Source: an uncultured Collinsella sp. (GTDB taxonomy: Bacteria; Actinomycetota; Coriobacteriia; Coriobacteriales; Coriobacteriaceae). Taken from it: a DNA stretch of 28,697 nt. Position 1 is the first letter of the stretch. Each line of letters starts with the position of its first letter. Below, one piece after another: positions 1 to 6,216 of the stretch. The DNA lies in NCBI GenBank assembly GCA_902491565.1, contig CABUIE010000019.1:1-28697 (forward strand), in the 5' to 3' direction. The notes under the pieces were generated by a model, which was given only the letters and a program-made list of their open reading frames with translations, was not told the origin of the DNA and did no database searches. The translations under genes were made by a program, and so were the position numbers.

Positions 1-83
1 CACGCAAAGGAAAGCACTTAATGTGCTTTCCGTCTTGCGCAGGACTGTAGAGCAGGAAAGTTCATATGCGCCGCCCGGCTCCC
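1..83 (-). repeat. Truncated copy of a long-palindrome repeat (copy 3, inverted orientation)
   Basis: Read on the minus strand, positions 56 to 1 match the conserved core of the repeats at 4703-4839 and 22552-22676, including the CCTGCTC...CAGTCCTG start. The inner hairpin (9-17 with 23-31, five-base loop) has the same loop as the other two copies but a different base-paired stem sequence. Positions 57-83 would be one outer arm. The matching arm and about 13 core bases would lie before position 1, outside the window. The outer limit is therefore a guess. Confidence 0.7.
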
Positions 84-196
84 GCCGCTCTCGGGGGCAT
101 CTCTCAAGCAAAAACTGTCGTTGGGTAAAGTCCGAGGTCAGTGGCGTTTTATACCGAGAAATTCAAAAAAAGTTGAAAATTCATTACATATTTGCG

Positions 197-225
197 TTGA
201 CTTTAGGTAACTAAAGTTTCATACT
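197..225 (+). promoter_or_regulatory. Probable sigma-70-type promoter of the cstA leader
   Basis: TTGACT at 197-202 and CATACT at 220-225 are separated by exactly 17 bases. The region is AT-rich compared with its surroundings. Transcription would start near 232 and give an untranslated leader of roughly 235 bases before cstA. Confidence 0.65.
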
Positions 226-243
226 CCTTTTCAACCACTGGGG

Positions 244-272
244 GATGTGAACACGCACGGATCGTTCACATC
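244..272 (+). other. 9-bp perfect inverted repeat in the cstA leader
   Basis: GATGTGAAC (244-252) and GTTCACATC (264-272) are perfect reverse complements with an 11-base spacer. The repeat sits just downstream of the predicted transcription start. It could be a 5' hairpin of the leader RNA or a dyad bound by a regulator. The outer half-sites TGTGA/TCACA recall a CRP-family site, but the spacing is 15 instead of 6, so a classical CRP site is unlikely. Confidence 0.5.
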
Positions 273-296
273 ATGATTGAAGAGGATTTCTCAGAC

Positions 297-341
297 ATGT
301 TCACGCATCAGCTAAACATTATCAGCGTAGTAATTATCTGA
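297..341 (+). CDS. Candidate leader peptide MFTHQLNIISVVII
   Basis: A 14-codon frame starts with ATG at 297 and ends with TGA at 339-341. An AGAGGA Shine-Dalgarno sequence lies ten bases upstream. The last eight sense codons are Asn-Ile-Ile-Ser-Val-Val-Ile-Ile, so six of them encode branched-chain amino acids. This matches the design of attenuator leader peptides of ilv and leu operons. The frame lies inside a leader with mutually exclusive hairpins and an intrinsic terminator before cstA. That it is translated and has a regulatory role is inference. Confidence 0.55.
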   Translation: MFTHQLNIISVVII

Positions 342-431
342 TGCGGGTTAGCACATACAGCTAGCCCGTACGATAACGGGCGGCTGATGAAGATGAGGGC
401 CGTCGAGCGCAACCGACGGCCCTCATTTTTT
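304..431 (+). promoter_or_regulatory. Candidate transcription attenuator upstream of cstA
   Basis: Three overlapping hairpins can be drawn. The first pairs 304-311 with 338-345 and spans the leader-peptide codons and stop. The second pairs 343-352 with 360-369 (ten pairs including two G-U). The third pairs 364-369 with 376-381 and can be extended by 358-361 with 383-386. Each excludes the next, and an intrinsic terminator follows at 393-431. This is the logic of ribosome-mediated attenuation. No T-box consensus is visible. How the last switch acts on the terminator is not clear from the sequence. Confidence 0.5.
393..431 (+). terminator. Intrinsic terminator inside the cstA leader
   Basis: A 13-bp perfect stem (393-405 with 414-426) with an eight-base loop is followed by a run of T. 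It stands about 35 bases before the cstA start codon and downstream of the predicted promoter, so it should reduce read-through into cstA unless it is relieved. Confidence 0.8.
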
Positions 432-466
432 ATGTCTGAGTAGTTCTTTTTAGAGGAGGAAATGTA

Positions 467-2356
467 ATGAACGGAGTTTTGCTCATGGTTGTGGCCGCGG
501 CGGTGCTCGCCTGCGGCTATCTGGGCTATGGCCGATGGCTGGCCAACAAGTGGGGCATTGACAAAGAGGCCCTCACGCCGGCCAAGCGCATGAAGGACGG
601 CAACAGCTTCTCGCCCGTCTCCGCCTTCACCGCGTTCTCGCACCAGTTCAGCTCGATCTGCGGTGCCGGCCCTGTCACGGGTACGATCGTCGCCATGGCC
701 TTTGGCTGGCTGCCCGTCGTGCTCTGGGTCCTCGTCGGCGGCATCTTCTTTGGCGCCGTCCACGACTTTGGCGCCCTGTACGCCTCGATGAAGAACAACG
801 GCAAGTCGCTCGCTCAGCTCATCGAGAAGTACATCGGCAAGACCGGCCGTCGTCTGTTCCTGCTGTTCTGCTGGCTGTTCTGCATCATCGTCATCGCCGC
901 CTTCACCGACATGGTCTGCAAGACGTTCATGTTTACCCCGGCCGTTGACGCTTCTGGCGCTGCTACCGGTGCCGTCGACTTCACCAAGTCCTATGCCGCC
1001 GGCTGCGCTGGTACCATCTCCATCCTGTTCACTTTCGTCGCTATCGCCTTTGGTTGGGCCCAGAAGAAGTTCAACCTCACCGGCGCTGCCGAGTTCGTCA
1101 CCGGCGTGGTCCTCATGGTTCTCATGTTCGCCGTCGGTATGCAGTTCCCGGTCTACCTGGATAAGTTCCAGTGGTTCGCCGTCGTCATGGTCTACCTGGT
1201 CTTCGCTGGCGCTATGCCCATCCAGATGCTCAAGACCCCGCGTGACTACCTCACTTCCATCATGATGATCGTCATGATCGCCTGCGCTGTCCTCGGCATC
1301 GTCGTCCTGGGTGTTCACGGCCAGGCTACGATGACCGCTCCGGTCTTCACTGGCTTCTCTGGTGCCTCCGGCATGATGTTCCCGGTCCTGTTCGTTTCCG
1401 TTGCTTGCGGCGCTCTCTCCGGTTTCCACAGCCTCGTTTCTTCCGGTACTTCCTCTAAGCAGGTCGAGAAGGAGCAGGACGCCGTCAAGGTCGGTTACGG
1501 CGCTATGGTCGTCGAGTCCTTCGTTGGCATCCTTGCCATCATCGTTGCCGGCATCATGTTCTCCGACATGAACACCGCCGGTACCGGCGCCCTTAACGCC
1601 GGCGTCGCTTCCACCCCGTTCCAGATCTTCGCTGCTGGTATCTCCCGCGGTATGCAGGCCTTCGGTGTTGACGGCACGCTTGCTACCGTCTTCATGACCA
1701 TGAACGTCTCCGCTCTGGCCCTGACCTCGCTCGACGCCGTCGCCCGCATCGCCCGCACCTCGTTCTCCGAGTTCTTTGCCCAGACCAACGACGCCCTGGC
1801 CATCGAGTCCAAGGCCGGCTACATGAAGGTCCTCGGCAACCCCTGGTTCGCCACGGTTGTCACCCTGCTTCCTGGTCTCGCCCTTGCTTTTGGTGGCTAT
1901 GCCAACATCTGGCCGCTCTTTGGTGCTTCCAACCAGCTGCTCGGCGGTATGACCATGATCACCCTCGCCGTGTTCTGCAAGTGCACCGGCCGCAAGGGCT
2001 GGATGCTCTACGTGCCCGTCGCCTTCCTGCTCTGCTGCACCTTCACCTCGCTGGTCCAGAGCGCCATGGGCTGCATGACCGCTGTCCAGGCTTACGGCTT
2101 CTTCGGTACCATCCCGGCCACCGCTACCACGGCTGCCGTCTCCGTCGCCGCCACCAAGGGCCTGCAGCTCGTCTTCGCCGTCCTGCTGATGGTCCTGGGC
2201 CTCATCGTTGCCGTCAACTGCCTCAAGGAGTTCTTCGGCAAGGAGGCCGGCTCCATGCCCGACGAGGAGCCCGAGTGGTCCGAGATGGGCAAGGCCGAGT
2301 ATGGTCGCGCCGCCGCTGCTGAGGCTCCTGCCGACGCTGAGGCCGCCAAGGCTTAG
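467..2356 (+). CDS. cstA: CstA-family carbon starvation protein (peptide/pyruvate transporter)
   Basis: This 629-residue integral membrane protein has the CstA N-terminal hallmark region: residues around 40-70 read FSPVSAFTAFSHQFSSICGA, followed by GPVTGTIVAMAFGWLP. Many hydrophobic segments run along its length, and it ends in a short Ala/Glu-rich hydrophilic tail. E. coli CstA is about 700 residues, so this one is slightly shorter. Family members import peptides or pyruvate under carbon limitation; the substrate here cannot be read from the sequence. The start has a strong GAGGAGG site. The gene stands alone, with its own promoter, an attenuator-like leader and a terminator at 2396-2433. 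A link to branched-chain amino acid supply is suggested by the leader peptide, which would fit peptide uptake better than pyruvate uptake. Confidence 0.93.
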   Translation: MNGVLLMVVAAAVLACGYLGYGRWLANKWGIDKEALTPAKRMKDGNSFSPVSAFTAFSHQFSSICGAGPVTGTIVAMAFGWLPVVLWVLVGGIFFGAVHDFGALYASMKNNGKSLAQLIEKYIGKTGRRLFLLFCWLFCIIVIAAFTDMVCKTFMFTPAVDASGAATGAVDFTKSYAAGCAGTISILFTFVAIAFGWAQKKFNLTGAAEFVTGVVLMVLMFAVGMQFPVYLDKFQWFAVVMVYLVFAGAMPIQMLKTPRDYLTSIMMIVMIACAVLGIVVLGVHGQATMTAPVFTGFSGASGMMFPVLFVSVACGALSGFHSLVSSGTSSKQVEKEQDAVKVGYGAMVVESFVGILAIIVAGIMFSDMNTAGTGALNAGVASTPFQIFAAGISRGMQAFGVDGTLATVFMTMNVSALALTSLDAVARIARTSFSEFFAQTNDALAIESKAGYMKVLGNPWFATVVTLLPGLALAFGGYANIWPLFGASNQLLGGMTMITLAVFCKCTGRKGWMLYVPVAFLLCCTFTSLVQSAMGCMTAVQAYGFFGTIPATATTAAVSVAATKGLQLVFAVLLMVLGLIVAVNCLKEFFGKEAGSMPDEEPEWSEMGKAEYGRAAAAEAPADAEAAKA

Positions 2357-2395
2357 TCGATCGGACGGATTGAATCCTCCATCTCTATGACTCGG

Positions 2396-2433
2396 AAAGA
2401 CCGGGTCCACAGAACGCGGGCCCGGTCTTTTTT
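2396..2433 (+). terminator. Intrinsic terminator after cstA
   Basis: AAAGACCGGG (2396-2405) pairs with CCCGGTCTTT (2421-2430), and further T residues follow. It lies about 40 bases after the cstA stop. Confidence 0.85.
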
Positions 2434-2497
2434 GTAAAGACGGGTGATACCGGGGCGTTCTCGCAGATGTTTTGCGTGGATAGCGGCGCGCGTTGTA

Positions 2498-2520
2498 CCA
2501 TATGGACGTATATGTGTGCA
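2498..2520 (+). promoter_or_regulatory. CATATG-rich motif upstream of the JetD-like gene
   Basis: CCATATGGACG followed by ATATGTGTG resembles CCATATGTACG followed by ATATGTATG at 21272-21294, upstream of the CHAP hydrolase gene. It lies 15-40 bases before the GTG start. It could be part of a shared promoter or operator, but no clear -35/-10 pair was found here. Confidence 0.3.
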
Positions 2521-2535
2521 TATGAAAGGGGCCCC

Positions 2536-4695
2536 GTGGCCAAGACGGTATATTCCGATAACCAACAAAATGTCGATGCTCTGGCTGAGCGTCTGAGCGG
2601 ACAAACGTCGCTTTCTGCCGAGCGGGCCAAGCTGGTTGCCTACGACCTGCTCTGCCGCAAGGCGCTCAAGATCAAGTCGAGCGCGCTGGCGCAAATCTTC
2701 CGCTCCGTGGATAAGGAGTGCGATACCAAGGCGATGCGCGACGAGCTTATCGCGGCAAAGATCGTGACCAAGATCGAGGGCAGCGGCATTAACGGCCGGC
2801 CGGCGTTCTATACCATCAATGCCGAGATTCATGATGCCCAGGAGCAGCCTGTCGAGGATTCCGTTGAGGCGCCTGTTGCGGAAGAAGCTGCCCCGCGTGA
2901 GCATATCGATACTGACGAGCTGCTCGATGAGCATGTCGTGCGCGCCTTTACCGCCAAGGCGGGTCGAGGCGGCTTTGGCGGAGGCGGAAAGCGTGATGCT
3001 CAGCGCCGCGCCCAACAGGAACGCTTCCGTCGTGCTGTGGCTCAAAAGGATGGGGCCGTTACCGAGGCTGTTGAGACTGAGGTTGCTGCCGAGTCGCAGA
3101 AGCCCGCGAAGGAGCAAAAGCCCGTGGAGGCCCAAGAGCCCAAGCGTCGCCGCGGTGCTCACTTTAAGGCCGAGCAGCAGGACGTTGTGCGCGATGCCGA
3201 AGAGGCTGCCGAGGTTGCGGATGATTCCGAGAAGCCGGCCAAGAAGGCCTCAGACTCGTGCCGTCCCGGTCGCGGCTTTGCAGGTCGCGCGTACCCTGTA
3301 AAGCGTCAGGAGAAGGTTAGTCAGGTTCCGGAGGCGCGGGCCGAGAAGGCCGTGAAGCCTGCCGAGTCGGAAGTTCGTGAACAGAAGCCTGTTGATGAGC
3401 AGACTGCGTCCGATACGGAGACTCAGGGCCAGCAACCTGCGGTTGAACAGATGGGGGAGGGCACTTCGAGCAAGCCTCGCCGTCGTCGTCATCGTGGCGG
3501 CCGCGGCTCTAACGCTCAGGATGCCGCCGAGAATGTAGCGCCGCGCGACGAAGATGCGAAGGTGGATGCTCCGATGGAGCAGCCCAAGCGTCAGCCGGCG
3601 AAGGAGGGCAAGCCCGAACGTTCGCAGAAGCAGACGTCTACTTCGAAACGTGAGTGCAATGTCCAAGGCGATTCCAAGCGCAAGCCTCAGAAGAGGCCCG
3701 AGTCTGCCGCAGCAGATACGGCCGCCCAGCAGGCTGAGTCGACTACCCATGGCGAGGTTTCGGCGTTTGCCCTGGCCCGTGTTCTGGGCAGGCAGCTGCT
3801 CAAGGTCGTCCCCACGCCCACGGCGCTCTCCAAAATTAAGGAGCAGCAGACCCAGATTGTAAGGGTTGAAGGCAAGGACGGTAAAAAGACGCCGCAGCGC
3901 GCTCAGCACAACGAGATGTCCAATCGCAAGATTGCCGAGGAAATCGCGATCATTCAGGCTTGGGTCGAGCAAAACCGCGGTGCCGATACGCCGGTTGCCT
4001 CGCGCCGCCAGCGCGCCTACCAGATCTTCAATGACGAAAAAGCTTTTGACGGCAAGCATGGCGAGCGCCTGATCAGGCGTATGACCGAAAAGGGCATCAG
4101 CATGCAGGCGATCAAGGTCGCCCCCAACCGTCCGGTGCACTTTACGGGCTTCTTTACGCTGGGCGCCGACAAGCCGTTCATTATGGTCGAGAACCTGGAT
4201 ACCTACGACGAAATCGTCAAGCTTCTGCGCGGACGTAAACATGCCAAGCTCTTTGGTACCAAGGTGGGCGGCGTAATCTTTGGCGGCGGCTGCAAGGCGA
4301 GCGTCTCGCACGCACTGGATGATTATCTGGCCGAGATCGGCTATCGCTTTAGCTATGTCTACTACGTGGGCGACATCGATCGAGAGGGCGCGCGCATCGT
4401 CGAGCAGGCCCGCAATGCCAACGTCGTTGAGATTCGCCTGCATGCCGGCATGTATCGCGCCATGCTTGCCGAGCATAAGCGTCGCGTGAAGGCCGGCGGC
4501 GCGTGCGAGCCCGCGGCTGCCAACCAGGGCGTGCCGCAGAACCTGGCGGCGACGATTAAGGATCTGCCCATGGTTACGCGCGTGCAGTTCCGCAACGTGC
4601 TGCGCGAGGGCGGACGAATTCCGCAGGAGATTCTGATGACCGCCGACTATCGGGATGGCGACTCGGGAAGCTTCGACCGCATGCTGAACAATTAG
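2536..4695 (+). CDS. Orphan JetD-like (DUF2220) Toprim protein with basic disordered linker
   Basis: I chose the GTG at 2536 because GAAAGGGG precedes it; an in-frame start exists at 2467. The 719-residue product has three parts. Residues 1-95 look like a winged-helix domain. Residues 95-445 are low-complexity Ala/Glu/Lys/Arg sequence with Arg/Gly-rich basic patches (RGGFGGGGKR, RRRRHRGGRG). Residues 460-719 resemble the C-terminal domain of the Wadjet nuclease subunit JetD. Visible motifs are YQIFNDEKAFDGKHGERL, VENLDTY (Glu552), FGGG, YYVGDIDREG (Asp613, Asp615) and a late QE. In JetD the acidic residues form a Toprim metal site related to topoisomerase VI A/Spo11. No jetA, jetB or jetC lies nearby. 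A DNA-cleaving or nucleic-acid-binding role is inference. Confidence 0.75.
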   Translation: MAKTVYSDNQQNVDALAERLSGQTSLSAERAKLVAYDLLCRKALKIKSSALAQIFRSVDKECDTKAMRDELIAAKIVTKIEGSGINGRPAFYTINAEIHDAQEQPVEDSVEAPVAEEAAPREHIDTDELLDEHVVRAFTAKAGRGGFGGGGKRDAQRRAQQERFRRAVAQKDGAVTEAVETEVAAESQKPAKEQKPVEAQEPKRRRGAHFKAEQQDVVRDAEEAAEVADDSEKPAKKASDSCRPGRGFAGRAYPVKRQEKVSQVPEARAEKAVKPAESEVREQKPVDEQTASDTETQGQQPAVEQMGEGTSSKPRRRRHRGGRGSNAQDAAENVAPRDEDAKVDAPMEQPKRQPAKEGKPERSQKQTSTSKRECNVQGDSKRKPQKRPESAAADTAAQQAESTTHGEVSAFALARVLGRQLLKVVPTPTALSKIKEQQTQIVRVEGKDGKKTPQRAQHNEMSNRKIAEEIAIIQAWVEQNRGADTPVASRRQRAYQIFNDEKAFDGKHGERLIRRMTEKGISMQAIKVAPNRPVHFTGFFTLGADKPFIMVENLDTYDEIVKLLRGRKHAKLFGTKVGGVIFGGGCKASVSHALDDYLAEIGYRFSYVYYVGDIDREGARIVEQARNANVVEIRLHAGMYRAMLAEHKRRVKAGGACEPAAANQGVPQNLAATIKDLPMVTRVQFRNVLREGGRIPQEILMTADYRDGDSGSFDRMLNN

Positions 4696-4702
4696 GGCGT
4701 TC

Positions 4703-4839
4703 GGCCCCGGGAGAGCGGGGACACCGGCTTAGGTTTCCTGCTCTACAGTCCTGCTCACGACGGAGGCCACATTAAGTGGCCTCCTGTTCGTGCGGAACTC
4801 GCGATAAACCTAAGCCGGTGTCCCCGCTCTCCCGGGGCC
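4703..4839 (+). repeat. Long-palindrome repeat, copy 1 (34-bp perfect arms)
   Basis: Arms 4703-4736 and 4806-4839 are perfect reverse complements over 34 bases. The 69-base core between them matches the core of the copy at 22552-22676, while the arm sequences largely differ. Inside the core, 4762-4770 pairs with 4776-4784 around an ATTAA loop, flanked by a CACGA/TCGTG mini-stem. It starts 7 bases after the stop of the JetD-like gene, between convergent transcription units. Confidence 0.85.
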
Positions 4840-5013
4840 TGTGACTACTTGGTTGTCGCATGTGGCTCGCTTTTCGGAACTGGGCTGATATTTCTTGATG
4901 CAAGGCGCTCTTGGTCCTAATGGGCCTGGGGCGCCTGTCTTTTGAAGGTAGATTTTCCCGTGCTGGACGAGAAGTTGTGTTGCCTTGCGGGTTCGAATCC
5001 CTTCGCTTGCCCA

Positions 5014-5052
5014 CAAGAAAGCGCCCCGGGCTGATGAAAGCCCGGGGCGCTC
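5014..5052 (-). terminator. Intrinsic terminator of tRNA-Gln
   Basis: On the minus strand a 13-bp GC-rich stem (5051-5039 with 5032-5020) lies just downstream of the tRNA 3' end and is followed by TTTCTT. Confidence 0.75.
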
Positions 5053-5060
5053 AGTTACTT

Positions 5061-5135
5061 TGGCTGGGACGGAGGGATTCGAACCCCCAACAGCCGGCAC
5101 CAAAAACCGGAGTTCTACCGTTGAACTACGTCCCA
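5061..5135 (-). tRNA. tRNA-Gln (anticodon UUG)
   Basis: On the minus strand the sequence folds as a complete cloverleaf. The acceptor is TGGGACG/CGTCCCA, the D-arm contains GTTCAACGGTAGAAC, and the anticodon stem CCGGT/GCCGG holds a seven-base loop TTTTGGT with TTG at positions 34-36. The T-arm has GGTTCGAATCC, and the CCA end is encoded at 5063-5061. It lies 37 bases downstream of the CwlM-like gene on the same strand and may be co-transcribed with it. Confidence 0.95.
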
Positions 5136-5172
5136 GTATGGGTGTTGCACAAAAGCAACTCGTCTAGTTTAC

Positions 5173-6078
5173 CTAATCTGCGAGGGCATCGCAAACGCCA
5201 TCGAGCAGGCGTACCGCGAGCGTCTGGGCGTCGCTGGCAGTGAAGGTGCCGTTGTAGCGCGTCATGCCGGTGAGCTCAATGCGGATGCGTGCCGGCTTTT
5301 GCTGTGCGGCGACATTGGCGGTGCGGATGCGCTGGGCCAGGTTGTGGCACTCGGCGAGGGCAATCGTGGCGCGCGGAGCGGCGTCGGCGGGCAGCTCGTC
5401 GCTTGCGATCTCGAGCACCAGGTCAACGTCGGTCGGAACCTCGGAATCGCAAAGCATCATACCGCTGTTGTCGGTCGTCGCCGTGGCGATGTTCCACATG
5501 CGCGATGCTACGCTGCGCGCGATAGGGTCCTCGCCGATGACGGCAATCTGGAAGCGCTCGAGTACGTTGGCCGCGCGGGCAAAGCCGATGCGCGATTCGG
5601 CCTCGGTCACCGAAGGTTTACCCTCCCATACGTGGTGCAGGCGGTTGATGTAGGCGTAGGTATCCTGGAAAGCCATACCGTCGGCAAACAGACCGACGTT
5701 TTCCTGGAACTGCTGAAGGGCCGCCTCGGTGTGAGGGCCAAAGTAGCCATCGTCCTCACCGCAGGCAAAGCCCAAAACGTTGAGCGCGCGCTGCAGGGCC
5801 TGCACGTCGGCGCCATGGAAATTGGGCATACGCAGGTAGAGGGTGCGGTCGCCCAGTTTATACGAGGCGTCGACCAGGGCGCTCCAGCAGGGGATATCGA
5901 CGGCACAGCCAGCGGCAAGGCCGCTATCGAGCCTAAAGGTGCCAACAGCCTGTTCGGTGGTGGTGCCAAAGCGCTTGTCGGCAACCTCGGTGTCATCGAT
6001 TGTATAGCCGAGCTGCAGAAGGCGGGACTGGACGTCCTCGACGGCTGCTCCCTGCATGCCCGTTGTAATAGGTTCCAT
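5173..6078 (-). CDS. CwlM-like protein: two peptidoglycan-binding domains, degenerate amidase-like tail
   Basis: This 301-residue protein starts at an ATG preceded by AAAGGGG. Residues about 5-65 and 85-140 are two peptidoglycan-binding type 1 repeats. The first has VEDVQSRLLQLGY; the second has GADVQALQRALNVLGF, EDDGYFGPHTEAALQQFQ and LFADG. The joining segment ASYKLGDRTLY closely resembles the equivalent segment I recall from mycobacterial CwlM, a cytoplasmic protein that stimulates MurA. As in CwlM there is no signal peptide. The tail (about 175-301) aligns loosely with an Amidase_3 fold but is short, and I see none of the metal-binding His/Glu motifs, so it is probably not catalytic. A regulatory role in peptidoglycan synthesis is inference. 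An alternative is an uncharacterised PG-binding protein. Confidence 0.7.
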   Translation of the reverse strand: MEPITTGMQGAAVEDVQSRLLQLGYTIDDTEVADKRFGTTTEQAVGTFRLDSGLAAGCAVDIPCWSALVDASYKLGDRTLYLRMPNFHGADVQALQRALNVLGFACGEDDGYFGPHTEAALQQFQENVGLFADGMAFQDTYAYINRLHHVWEGKPSVTEAESRIGFARAANVLERFQIAVIGEDPIARSVASRMWNIATATTDNSGMMLCDSEVPTDVDLVLEIASDELPADAAPRATIALAECHNLAQRIRTANVAAQQKPARIRIELTGMTRYNGTFTASDAQTLAVRLLDGVCDALAD

Positions 6079-6216
6079 GAACGAACCCCTTTCGGCGTAC
6101 CATTCGTACTATTTGAGCGTGTGTCGGATAGACAACGCAAAGGGATGCATAAACATGCACTCAACAGTGTAGCAAGTTGTACCCAAATACGCTGCTGACA
6201 GGTTTTATAACCCCCG

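Noticed and set aside
23..214. Short open frame at the window start (63 codons)
   Set aside because: It runs through the palindromic repeat and the promoter region, has no ribosome site and no recognisable sequence.
304..431. T-box riboswitch before cstA
   Set aside because: No AGGGTGGNACCGCG-like T-box sequence is present. The short Ile/Val-rich frame explains the layout better.
308..2521. Long minus-strand open frame across cstA (737 codons)
   Set aside because: It is antisense to a clear CstA family protein and consists of low-complexity Gly/Asp/Glu/His sequence. It is a by-product of the codon bias of the real gene.
3250..4476. Long minus-strand open frame across the JetD-like gene
   Set aside because: Its Leu/Arg-rich translation mirrors the charged linker and Toprim domain on the + strand. 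It shows no domain and no ribosome site.
4925..5013. tRNA-like stretch on the + strand with a T-arm-like GGGTTCGAATCCC at 4989-5001
   Set aside because: No matching 5' acceptor strand, D-arm or anticodon arm can be folded at a normal tRNA length, and the T-stem has a mismatch. It may be a decayed tRNA fragment, but I could not support a gene.
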